A DNA stretch of 64,000 nucleotides, from assembly GCA_001897855.1 (NCBI GenBank), contig MKUO01000004.1, positions 248,001 through 312,000 on the forward strand, read 5' to 3'. Position numbers and translations under genes: made by a program. This document shows, piece by piece, positions 42,033 to 49,913 of the stretch. A model generated the notes under the pieces. That model did not search any database. It was not told where the DNA came from and was given only the letters and a program-made list of their open reading frames with translations. Source of the DNA: Bacteroidetes bacterium 43-93. Lineage in GTDB: Bacteria; Bacteroidota; Bacteroidia; Chitinophagales; Chitinophagaceae. Positions within the stretch are counted from its first letter, which is position 1; each line of letters starts with the position of its first letter.

Positions 42033-43712
42033 ATGGCAGTAAACATTAAAAAAGACTTTGGAAACACAAGAAACCGGAAACCGGATATTACCAATCTTGT
42101 GTATGGCAAAGTTCCTCCCCAGGCGCCCGAATTGGAGGAAGCTGTAATTGGCGCTATTATGCTGGAAAAGGATAAACTGGCGGAGGTACTCGAGATCATC
42201 CAAAGTGAAGACTGCTTTTATGTTGACGCTCACCAAAAAATATATGCATCTATCCGCAGGCTATTCGATAAGGGTATGCCCGTGGATCTTTTGACCGTTA
42301 CGGAAGAACTTAGGAAATCGAATGAACTGGAGATAATAGGCGGCGCCTATTACCTTACGCGCCTGACAATGAGCGTAGTATCAAGCGCCCACGTAGAAGC
42401 ACACGCCCGTATTGTGATGGAAAAATTCATCCAGCGGGAGCTGATACGCATATCCGGCCAGGTGATCGGTGACGCTTATGAGGACAGCACAGACGTTTTC
42501 GACCTGCTGGACAAGGCGGAAAGTAACCTGTACGAGATCACGGATAAACACCTGCGTAAAAACTTTACCAGCCTGAAAGATGTATTGGTACGCACCGTAC
42601 AGGAAATTGAGGAAGCCAAGAACAAGAAAGATGATATGACCGGGGTGCCATCAGGCTTTACCCCACTCGATAAGCTTACCAGTGGCTGGCAGAAAACCGA
42701 TCTTATTATCCTGGCTGCCCGTCCTGCGGTGGGTAAAACGGCGTTTTGTCTTAACCTGGCAATGAATGCGGCCACTCATACCGGCAAACCATTCCCCGTA
42801 GCCTTCTTCTCATTGGAAATGAGCTCTGGCCAGCTTGTAAAAAGGATGCTGGCCGCCGTTACCGAGGTAAGTATGGAAGCCCTTACCAAAGGCCGGATGC
42901 AGGAACATGAGTTTGTGCAAATGACCCAAAGGATGCCGAAGCTGGCACAAGCACCGATATTCCTCGATGACCAGGCAGCTTTGAACATCTTTGAGCTTCG
43001 CGCAAAGGCAAGGAGGCTGAAACAAAAACATGATATTCAATTAATTATAATAGACTATTTGCAGCTGATGCAGGCTACTATTAATGGTGGCGGTAATCGT
43101 GAGCAGGAAATATCCAAGATCTCGCGTGACCTCAAACAGTTGGCAAAGGAACTGGAAATACCTATTATAGCACTTTCGCAGTTAAACCGTTCTGTGGAAA
43201 CCCGTAAGGAGAGTAAAGTACCCCAGTTGAGTGACCTCCGTGAATCGGGTGCCATCGAGCAGGATGCCGATATGGTTATGTTCCTGTATCGCCCTGAATA
43301 CTATGGCATTAACAACGATGCGATGGGACAATCCATTGAGGGTGAAACACATATACACGTAGCCAAGCACCGTAACGGTAGTACCGACACAGTAAAAGTG
43401 CGCTTTATTAAAGAATATCAGAAGTTCGTTGACATGCCGGATGATTTCGGCTTCGGCGGTGACAATAATTTTGGCGGAGGCGGTGGTGGAGGCTTTATGC
43501 CTTCAGGCCCCGGCGACAACCCGAGTGCAGGCATCAGGCGCGACCGGGATACCAGCGATTTTGGCGGCAGTAAGATGTTCATCCCCGGCGGATTCCAGAC
43601 GCTGCCATCAAAGGCAAGCAATTATAGTTTTGATGATGACGAGCCATTACCTCCGTCCCCATTCATCAAAAGGCCTAACAGTCCCGCACCGGATGACGAT
43701 GCACCGTTTTAG
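42033..43712 (+). CDS. dnaB: replicative DNA helicase DnaB
   Basis: This 559-aa hexameric 5'-3' helicase unwinds the fork. It has an N-terminal primase-interacting domain (about 30-130), a linker and a RecA-like motor: Walker A RPAVGKTAF (230-238), Walker B LIIIDYLQLM (about 338), then ALSQLNRSVE and SDLRESGAIEQDADMV. The C-terminal extension (about 470-559) is Gly-rich, then polar, and ends APDDDAPF, resembling the acidic tip of SSB (DDDIPF). No intein is present. Confidence 0.97.
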   Translation: MAVNIKKDFGNTRNRKPDITNLVYGKVPPQAPELEEAVIGAIMLEKDKLAEVLEIIQSEDCFYVDAHQKIYASIRRLFDKGMPVDLLTVTEELRKSNELEIIGGAYYLTRLTMSVVSSAHVEAHARIVMEKFIQRELIRISGQVIGDAYEDSTDVFDLLDKAESNLYEITDKHLRKNFTSLKDVLVRTVQEIEEAKNKKDDMTGVPSGFTPLDKLTSGWQKTDLIILAARPAVGKTAFCLNLAMNAATHTGKPFPVAFFSLEMSSGQLVKRMLAAVTEVSMEALTKGRMQEHEFVQMTQRMPKLAQAPIFLDDQAALNIFELRAKARRLKQKHDIQLIIIDYLQLMQATINGGGNREQEISKISRDLKQLAKELEIPIIALSQLNRSVETRKESKVPQLSDLRESGAIEQDADMVMFLYRPEYYGINNDAMGQSIEGETHIHVAKHRNGSTDTVKVRFIKEYQKFVDMPDDFGFGGDNNFGGGGGGGFMPSGPGDNPSAGIRRDRDTSDFGGSKMFIPGGFQTLPSKASNYSFDDDEPLPPSPFIKRPNSPAPDDDAPF

Positions 43713-43734
43713 GAATAATCTGTACTATAAGTAT

Positions 43735-43764
43735 AAGCGCTGTCCGAAAGACAGCGCTTTTTTA
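43735..43764 (+). terminator. terminator after dnaB
   Basis: AAGCGCTGTC (43735-43744) pairs with GACAGCGCTT (43750-43759), followed by TTTTT. Confidence 0.88.
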
Positions 43765-43810
43765 TTATACTAGTGAATAAAATTTAAATTCAGGAATTGT
43801 AATGGATGTT

Positions 43811-44428
43811 CTATTTTTTACATTTAATTAAATAAAATGGATAGTTCTCCTCTATCTCAATCACTTCTAATAACCCGGCATTGCCAAACTCATCGGCTAT
43901 CGATTCCCTGTCGTAAAAGAACAAAGTAACACCGCCAAACATTTCATAGCGGTCTTTGCTGATATACTTACCTTGTCCATAAGTTGAAGCCTCCTTTGAA
44001 ATGATGGTAAATACCATAAAGCCTCCGTCAACTAATTGATCATAACAGTCCCGGATTAATTTTTTCCTGTCTTCCTCACCTAATAAATGGATCAATGCAT
44101 GGCAGAATATGCCGTCATACCTGGAATTATCAAATGGCATATCAGTTGCAGAACCGTGGTAGATCGTCATGTCTGTACCATAGTGCTTCTTTGCCATATC
44201 AATGGCTGCTTTGGATATTTCGATTCCCGTAACAGACATACCCGCCTCTACAAAAACAGCGGCATTTCTGCCGTAACCAATACCCGGGATCAAAACATTC
44301 TTTATAGATTGGGCAACAAAAAAATCCCTTGTTATTACTGCCGACTTTGCGGGTTCAAATCCCCACATCTCCTTCTTTTCATTAAACGCCGTATCCCAAA
44401 ATTCAGGTTGTTCTGCTTCGTTATCCAT
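43811..44428 (-). CDS. class I SAM-dependent methyltransferase
   Basis: This 205-aa cytoplasmic protein has SAM motif VLIPGIGYGRNAAVFVEAG (about 45-63) and a substrate-side IFCHALIHLLGEEDRKKLI motif. The opening (PEFWDTAFNEKKEMWGFEPA) is typical of TehB/TPMT-like small-molecule methyltransferases. The substrate is unknown; metal or thiol methylation are possibilities. It stands alone. Confidence 0.83.
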   Translation of the reverse strand: MDNEAEQPEFWDTAFNEKKEMWGFEPAKSAVITRDFFVAQSIKNVLIPGIGYGRNAAVFVEAGMSVTGIEISKAAIDMAKKHYGTDMTIYHGSATDMPFDNSRYDGIFCHALIHLLGEEDRKKLIRDCYDQLVDGGFMVFTIISKEASTYGQGKYISKDRYEMFGGVTLFFYDRESIADEFGNAGLLEVIEIEENYPFYLIKCKK

Positions 44429-44559
44429 TAGTATTTATTATTGTCGAAAATACTATATATCTAACCTGATAAAAAACAAAAAATTGGAAAATGTAATATT
44501 ATCGGTATCTTCACGTATAGGTAGCGATAGTCATTCCCGGTAAATAACCGATTTTTCGT

Positions 44560-44607
44560 TTTATTTCTCTCCGTATTACTTTCTTTATTTCTCTCCGTAT
44601 TACTTTC
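44560..44607 (+). repeat. two exact 24-bp tandem repeats in RRM gene leader
   Basis: A 24-bp unit containing TCTCTCCGTATTACTTTC occurs exactly twice back to back (44560-44583 and 44584-44607), ending 22 bp before the ATG of the RRM protein. It is pyrimidine-rich. It could be a binding site for the encoded RNA-binding protein or part of the promoter/leader. Confidence 0.75.
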
Positions 44608-44628
44608 TAAATTACCTGTTCACAATTA

Positions 44629-44883
44629 ATGAAGTTATTTATTGGTAATCTTTCATTAGAGATTACATCACAACACCTTTATTCCCTTTTTTCGGGCTTT
44701 GGAAAGGTAAAATCTGCCCATGTAGCCCTCGATAGCAAAGGCCATTCACGCGGTTTTGGATATGTGCTGATGGCATTACCGTCTGAAGCAGAGACAGCCA
44801 TACAAACTTTGAACAAGAGAAAGTTCATGCAGCAATTTATATCTGTAAGTGAAGCTATGGTTAACGAAAACATAGACAAGTAA
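44629..44883 (+). CDS. RRM-type RNA-binding protein
   Basis: This 84-aa protein is a single RRM domain: RNP2 LFIGNL (3-8) and RNP1 RGFGYVLM (about 41-48). Such small RRM proteins are frequent in Bacteroidota and are thought to bind RNA, often in cold response. The leader carries two exact 24-bp pyrimidine-rich repeats. A 91-aa gene follows 34 bp later, possibly on the same transcript. Confidence 0.9.
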   Translation: MKLFIGNLSLEITSQHLYSLFSGFGKVKSAHVALDSKGHSRGFGYVLMALPSEAETAIQTLNKRKFMQQFISVSEAMVNENIDK

Positions 44884-44917
44884 ATATTAGTTAAGCAAAG
44901 AGAAATTATATAGTATC

Positions 44918-45193
44918 ATGCAGATGTACGATTCTGAATACAACAAAAAGCAACGCCAGTTTGAGGAAGGCATTAATTCTATCAAAAGAAAGAATAACTA
45001 TTTCTTCAAAAATCAGATCTATAAGGCTACTATCTACGATCTTACCGATATAAAATCTTATTTCGAAGTAACACCGACCTTGTCGAGTCCCCTTCCTATT
45101 CTTGAGTTCAATACCAAATCACCGCTTCCTCAGGAAATTGAAAATGATATCCGCGAACTGTTTGCAAGGATCTGGACGGCTGAAAGCGTGTAG
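44918..45193 (+). CDS. hypothetical protein, 91 aa
   Basis: This 91-aa cytoplasmic protein is basic at the N-terminus (NKKQRQFEEGINSIKRKNNYFFKNQIYK) and then has a small beta/alpha part (LPILEFNTKSPLPQEIENDIRELFARIW). No family is recognised. It lies 34 bp after the RRM gene, so it may act with it. Confidence 0.65.
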   Translation: MQMYDSEYNKKQRQFEEGINSIKRKNNYFFKNQIYKATIYDLTDIKSYFEVTPTLSSPLPILEFNTKSPLPQEIENDIRELFARIWTAESV

Positions 45194-45265
45194 TGCAAGT
45201 TTAGCTTGAACCTTTTGTGCTTTCTAATGGCATAATATTACAGCCTCTAAATAAAAAATAGCATT

Positions 45266-45370
45266 ATGTTTTTTATGATGTGGGCCGTGGGCTTCCTTGC
45301 TTTAATGTATGTAGGTTATCTTTTGTTTTTCAAAAAGAAAGAGTCGAAAGAACCAACAAAAGGAGAATAG
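45266..45370 (+). CDS. small membrane peptide, 34 aa
   Basis: This 34-codon ORF begins MFFMMWAVGFLALMYV with one hydrophobic helix (about 1-22), then a Lys-rich cytoplasmic tail KKKESKEPTKGE. This inside-positive plan is typical of real small membrane proteins. It lies 83 bp before the MFS exporter gene and 72 bp after the 91-aa gene. Function is unknown; it could be an accessory subunit. Confidence 0.6.
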   Translation: MFFMMWAVGFLALMYVGYLLFFKKKESKEPTKGE

Positions 45371-45452
45371 TTATTCTTAGAAATACTAACATAAAATTGT
45401 GACTTACCGGGCGTCGCAATTAGGGATTGTTGTATGAACTTTGCAGTGATCA

Positions 45453-46727
45453 ATGGCAATCACCAACGTACAAACCTTCAGAGCATTTCAGAGCAGGAAT
45501 TACGCACTTTTTTTCGGCGGACAATCCATATCGCAGATAGGTACGTGGATGCAGAGAACAGCTGTTAGCTGGGTTGTTTACTCTATCACGCATTCGGCTT
45601 TTATGCTGGGGCTTACCGTATTTGCCCAGCAATTCCCCTCTTTCATACTATCGTTATACGGAGGCATTATATCAGACCGTTACAGTAAATACAAAATATT
45701 ACTGATCACCCAAACAGCGTCTATGATACAGGCGATACTGCTTGCTATCCTTACGCTTAGCGGCCATTATGTAGTATGGCAGATCTTGGGGCTAAGTATC
45801 TTGTTAGGTATTATTAATGCCTTCGATGTGCCCGCACGGCAACCTATGATCCATGAGATGATCGATAATAAAGAAGATCTGCCCAATGCCCTGGCGCTTA
45901 ACTCAGCGATGGTAAACCTTGCCCGGTTGCTCGGCCCTGCGTTATCGGGTATCGTGCTGCAAAAATTTGGTGCTGGTATTTGCTTCCTGTCTAATGCCAT
46001 AAGCTTTATGGCAGTATTAACGTCGTTGCTGATGATGAAATTGCCGTCTTTTACACCCTCTTCTGTAAAAAAGAAAGCCTTGCTGGAGATACACGAAGGT
46101 TTTCAGTATATGAAGCAGACACGGGAAATAAGTATTCCCTTATTGCTGCTGATGCTGGCTAGTATGTTTGTACTACCCTACGATACGCTGATACCCATAT
46201 TTGCCAATGTAGTATTTAAAGGCGATGCAGCTACGTTTGGATATATCAGCAGCTTTATGGGCCTCGGTGCAATAGCAGGTACATTCTTCCTTGCCTCCCT
46301 AAAAAAAGGCGACAGCCTGAAGACGGTGATCATGTTTACGGGTATCCTGTTAGGCATTGGGCTATGCTTTTTTTCCCATATCAGCTATTTTCCCCTTGCT
46401 ATGGTATTCGCTGTGCTGATTGGGTTTGGAGCCATGTCGCAAAATACGGCTTGTATTACCATTGTACAGGTACATTCTGCACAGCATATGCGCGGCAGGA
46501 TGATGAGCTATATAGCCTTTGCATACTTCGGTACATTGCCACTAGGCAGCCTGTTAATCGGTACTGTATCGCAGCAGATAGGGGCACAAAATACGTTGCT
46601 GGTACAGGGCATTATCTCATTGATAATAGCTGCCATATTCTTCCCAATGCTGCGAAGGGAAAGCCTTACTGAAGATGAAAAAACGCAGATGGAGGAAGTA
46701 GAAGCCACCGTAGCTGATAAAATATAA
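45453..46727 (+). CDS. MFS exporter (EntS/MFS_3-like)
   Basis: This 424-aa protein has 12 membrane helices and opens FRAFQSRNYALFFGGQSISQIGTWMQRTAVSWVVYSIT, typical of the MFS_3 enterobactin-exporter-like group. GGIISDRYSKYKILLITQ is the loop 2-3 motif A. It probably exports a siderophore or drug-like compound; the substrate is not readable. The isochorismatase-like gene follows 21 bp later and may be co-transcribed. Confidence 0.88.
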   Translation: MAITNVQTFRAFQSRNYALFFGGQSISQIGTWMQRTAVSWVVYSITHSAFMLGLTVFAQQFPSFILSLYGGIISDRYSKYKILLITQTASMIQAILLAILTLSGHYVVWQILGLSILLGIINAFDVPARQPMIHEMIDNKEDLPNALALNSAMVNLARLLGPALSGIVLQKFGAGICFLSNAISFMAVLTSLLMMKLPSFTPSSVKKKALLEIHEGFQYMKQTREISIPLLLLMLASMFVLPYDTLIPIFANVVFKGDAATFGYISSFMGLGAIAGTFFLASLKKGDSLKTVIMFTGILLGIGLCFFSHISYFPLAMVFAVLIGFGAMSQNTACITIVQVHSAQHMRGRMMSYIAFAYFGTLPLGSLLIGTVSQQIGAQNTLLVQGIISLIIAAIFFPMLRRESLTEDEKTQMEEVEATVADKI

Positions 46728-46748
46728 AAATGTAAACAACTAAGATTA

Positions 46749-47312
46749 ATGGAAGAGCTTACAAAAAACACCGCGCTGCTTGTAATGGATATGCAGGCAG
46801 GTATTGTAAATATGTACCCCGATGCTAAAGAGGTAGTAAAGCAAGTAAACAAAGCGATAGTTACTGCCCGCAAAAATAATATCCCGGTCATCTATGTTGT
46901 CGTAGGTTTCAGGCAGGGCAGCCCGGAAATAAGTGCCAACAATAAGGGTTTTAGTGTCAGTAAGGAAAGATTTGCCAATGCCAATATGGAAGAATGGATG
47001 AAGATACATCCTGAAGTATTGCACGATGAAAAAGATATCATCGTGATAAAACGCCGGGTGAGTGCATTTACAGGCAGTGACCTGGAAGTTGTGCTACGCG
47101 CCAAAGACATCAAACATATAGTACTTACGGGTATCGCTACGAGCGGTGTAGTGCTATCTACTACCCGCGAAGCTGCTGATAAAGATTATCGGATCACTAT
47201 ATTATCTGATGCGTGTGCTGATGGCGATGAAGAGGTGCATCGTGTATTGACCACAAAGGTATTTCCACGCCAGGCAGAGGTGATCACTGTTGATGATTGG
47301 CTTACAAACTGA
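46749..47312 (+). CDS. isochorismatase-like hydrolase lacking the catalytic Cys
   Basis: This 187-aa protein has the isochorismatase-like fold. The catalytic Asp14 (LLVMDMQAG) and Lys101 (VIKRRVSAF) are present. The Cys nucleophile expected in TxxCV is Val134 (T131-S-G-V134-V). This resembles true isochorismatases, which also lack Cys, rather than cysteine amidohydrolases. The reaction is therefore open. It follows the MFS exporter and ends before a strong terminator. Confidence 0.85.
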   Translation: MEELTKNTALLVMDMQAGIVNMYPDAKEVVKQVNKAIVTARKNNIPVIYVVVGFRQGSPEISANNKGFSVSKERFANANMEEWMKIHPEVLHDEKDIIVIKRRVSAFTGSDLEVVLRAKDIKHIVLTGIATSGVVLSTTREAADKDYRITILSDACADGDEEVHRVLTTKVFPRQAEVITVDDWLTN

Positions 47313-47327
47313 TGAGCAGGTATTAAT

Positions 47328-47360
47328 AAAAAGAGCGCAGATGTAAACTGCGCTCTTTTT
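47328..47360 (+). terminator. terminator after isochorismatase-like gene
   Basis: AAAAAGAGCGCAG (47328-47340) pairs with CTGCGCTCTTTTT (47348-47360) across a 7-nt loop. Confidence 0.9.
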
Positions 47361-47431
47361 ATGACTATAATTACTCAGTTTAAAAAAGCAATGTAATTTT
47401 TTAGTATTTTGACAGTAGAACCATTGCACTG

Positions 47432-47893
47432 ATGAAAATAGCAATAACGAAGCATCTTCTTTCATTACTTACAATTGTATTATTAAGCTGCTCAAATAAT
47501 ACTGCCGGAACAAATGCAAAAACAAAATCACCCAAGTCTTTAGATGTTATATGCTATGAACATGGAGAATTAAAATTCACTGTGCTATATAAGAATAATT
47601 TGGTCTCTAGGTTCGAACTACACAGCAAGCTTAACAACATTAACCTGGATGGAACGCCCGAATTAATAACTGTAGATGGTAAAATTCCGGAAGGTACAAA
47701 TAGAATAGATTACAATAATCCAGACGATCTCAGAGGATACCAATGCGATAGTACATACATGTTTAAATCAGACAGTCTAAACATCGCTTTTGCAATGGAA
47801 AGTAACACAAAAAGGCGGTTAGATCTGACCATTTATGATTCTAAAAGTAAAAAAATTATAAATGGAGATTTCACCTTGCTATTAAAGCAGTAA
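47432..47893 (+). CDS. small lipoprotein, unknown
   Basis: This 153-aa protein begins MKIAITKHLLSLLTIVLLSC (lipobox Cys20). The mature part is Lys/Asn-rich and beta-like, with no known motif. It is more AT-rich than its neighbours. It is convergent with the cupin gene, 16 bp between stops. Confidence 0.7.
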   Translation: MKIAITKHLLSLLTIVLLSCSNNTAGTNAKTKSPKSLDVICYEHGELKFTVLYKNNLVSRFELHSKLNNINLDGTPELITVDGKIPEGTNRIDYNNPDDLRGYQCDSTYMFKSDSLNIAFAMESNTKRRLDLTIYDSKSKKIINGDFTLLLKQ

Positions 47894-47909
47894 GTAGCTC
47901 GGTCACTTT

Positions 47910-48263
47910 TTATGGTATTGGTATAAATATAGATTTTCTCAGGGCCTGCTTCACATTCCTTGTCCTGTGACCCTTTCCTGTGGTGTCTTCCAGTAACAGT
48001 ATATCACCTGCTATAAAGCTTCTTTTCTCTCCCAGCGAAGTTTCTATTTCTATTTCACCATCCAGCAAAATAAGGTATTGCTTTTGCGGTGCGTTATGGA
48101 AATCGTAATCATAAGTAGGTTTCACCTCGCGAAAGATGATGCCATTTGCGGGTATCATCTCTGATAGGTTTCCTATCTCTCCCCCATTTTGCAGTTCTAT
48201 CAACAGATCTTCAAAACGGCTATCGCCATTTGCATCGCTATATATTCTTGTTATAGAAAACAT
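47910..48263 (-). CDS. small cupin-like protein
   Basis: This 117-aa protein has a cupin barrel: DYDFHNAPQKQYLILLDGEIEIETSLGEKRSFIAGDILLLEDTTGKGHRTRN, with potential metal-binding His residues in the two motifs. It lies 6 bp after the MhqD-like gene and is the last gene of the quinone-detoxification operon. The substrate is unknown. Confidence 0.8.
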   Translation of the reverse strand: MFSITRIYSDANGDSRFEDLLIELQNGGEIGNLSEMIPANGIIFREVKPTYDYDFHNAPQKQYLILLDGEIEIETSLGEKRSFIAGDILLLEDTTGKGHRTRNVKQALRKSIFIPIP

Positions 48264-48269
48264 ACTCTT

Positions 48270-48893
48270 TTATTGTTGATTAAAGACAAGTTTGTTAGCA
48301 TTATCTATCTCATCATGGCTGATGGTGTGTCCCATATTAGTATACACTTTTTCATGCACATCCGCATTCATGCTTCGCAATATATTAGATGTGGCATATA
48401 CACGCGCTACAGGCACATGAGGATCAGGATCGCTGGTGCCTATAAAAACAGGTGTACCTGCAAAATCTCCTTTATAGTTTTCGCTATATATTTTATCGCC
48501 TATCAATCCACCGGTAAAAGCTACTACCCCACCATACCGGGCAGCATTGCGTGTTACAAACTCTAATGTTAAACATGCACCCTGCGAAAAACCAAGAAAA
48601 TAGATATGATCGGAGGGTATGCCCATTCCTAAAAGATCATTCAGCAAGCCTTTTAAAACATCTAATGCTGATGACAGCCACGGTTCATTTTGCGCGGGCG
48701 GAAACATAAACGAAAATGGGTACCATGTATGGTTGGTTGCCTGTGGCGCTGCCAATGTAAAGTCTTTTACATCCAGGTGATGTGCAAGGGTGAGTATATC
48801 TTCTGCACTGCCGCCACGGCCATGAAGCATTATCAGCACTTTACTGTCTTTAGTCAATTCTTTACCTGAAAAAATTATATTCTTTTGATGCAT
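48270..48893 (-). CDS. MhqD-like carboxylesterase/phospholipase
   Basis: This 207-aa alpha/beta hydrolase has oxyanion loop LHGRGGSAED, nucleophile Ser103 in GFSQGACLTLEF, probable Asp155 or Asp157 in IGTSDPDPHVP, and His189. It starts 2 bp after the MhqO-like gene upstream. In Bacillus the similar MhqO/MhqD pair protects against quinones and is derepressed by MhqR. Here the regulator upstream is a Crp/Fnr protein instead. Confidence 0.87.
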   Translation of the reverse strand: MHQKNIIFSGKELTKDSKVLIMLHGRGGSAEDILTLAHHLDVKDFTLAAPQATNHTWYPFSFMFPPAQNEPWLSSALDVLKGLLNDLLGMGIPSDHIYFLGFSQGACLTLEFVTRNAARYGGVVAFTGGLIGDKIYSENYKGDFAGTPVFIGTSDPDPHVPVARVYATSNILRSMNADVHEKVYTNMGHTISHDEIDNANKLVFNQQ

Positions 48894-48895
48894 GA

Positions 48896-49840
48896 TTATC
48901 TGTATTTATCCGGGTTCATGATAATGGGTTCCAGAACAGTTTCAATATGCTGCCTGTTAGGTTCAAATTGCGGGGGAAGCTTTAATGCTTCTCCCAGATG
49001 CTCGGGGCTTTCATCTATAGCAAAACCCGGCCCCTCTGTAGCCACCTCAAACAGCACACCTCCCGGTTCCCTGAAGTACACGGATGTAAAATAATTCCTA
49101 TCCAATACCGGTGTGGGGTTCAGCATCCGTTGCGCGATCTTTCTTCGTACTAATTCCTGGGATTGCCTGTCGGCTGTTGCAAATGCTATGTGGTGAACGG
49201 TGCCGCTACCTGCAAGCCCTTTCAGGCTATCGGGCATACATAATATATCTACATAATTGCCCGGTGCATCTTTAGCCGCGAAGCGGAAGCGATTCCCTTT
49301 TTCTGCTATCAGTTTATGATCCAGTTGTTCAGTCAGCAAACCCGCAGTGCGTTCATAGCCATCTTCCCATATCTCTACATTATAAAAACCTTTGATTGCG
49401 TGCTTCGCGGGTATGTGCCCTTTCGTGTAACCTGTTCTTGTGTCCTTATCGTTAAATACCAGTTCCAGCCCCAGCCCATCCTCATCCTCAAAATATACTA
49501 CTGCCTCGCCATCAAATCTTTCCTGCGGTTGCTTATAGCTAATATTAAACCGCTCCAACCTTTTCAACCAAAAATCCATAGAGGACATGGCCACAGAAAA
49601 GGTGGTAGTATTCAGCATTCCTTTACCGTGTCTTCCGTTTACCAGTCCCTTGTATGGAAAGAATGTAAGCACTGTACCGGGAGTCCCTGTGGTATCACCG
49701 TAATAAAAATGATATACTTCCGGCGCATCAAAGTTGACTGTCTTCTTCACCAATCGCAGCCCCAGCACACCTGCATAAAAATCTATATTGTCTTGAGCAT
49801 TGCTGGTTATTGCCGTTACATGATGAATACCTGTGATCAT
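48896..49840 (-). CDS. MhqO-like ring-cleaving dioxygenase 1
   Basis: This 314-aa two-domain VOC dioxygenase acts on catechol or hydroquinone-like compounds. The Fe ligands fit His in IHHVTAIT (about 5), His in VHHIAFAT and Glu in VLFEVATEGPG. A Shine-Dalgarno GGAG (49852-49849) lies 8 nt before the ATG, unusual for this phylum. A hairpin separates it from the paralogue at 49914. It pairs with the MhqD-like gene. Confidence 0.88.
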   Translation of the reverse strand: MITGIHHVTAITSNAQDNIDFYAGVLGLRLVKKTVNFDAPEVYHFYYGDTTGTPGTVLTFFPYKGLVNGRHGKGMLNTTTFSVAMSSMDFWLKRLERFNISYKQPQERFDGEAVVYFEDEDGLGLELVFNDKDTRTGYTKGHIPAKHAIKGFYNVEIWEDGYERTAGLLTEQLDHKLIAEKGNRFRFAAKDAPGNYVDILCMPDSLKGLAGSGTVHHIAFATADRQSQELVRRKIAQRMLNPTPVLDRNYFTSVYFREPGGVLFEVATEGPGFAIDESPEHLGEALKLPPQFEPNRQHIETVLEPIIMNPDKYR

Positions 49841-49874
49841 AAAGAAATCTCCTATAAATAAAAAATAAGGTAAT

Positions 49875-49901
49875 GGTTGGGCATATTGTATATGCCCAAC
49901 C
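49875..49901 (-). terminator. hairpin between the two MhqO-like genes
   Basis: GGTTGGGCATAT (49875-49886) pairs perfectly with ATATGCCCAACC (49890-49901), loop 3 nt. On the minus strand it is followed by TTATTTTTTATTT. It may terminate or attenuate transcription between the two dioxygenase genes. Confidence 0.65.
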
Positions 49902-49913
49902 TTGTTTGTTTGT

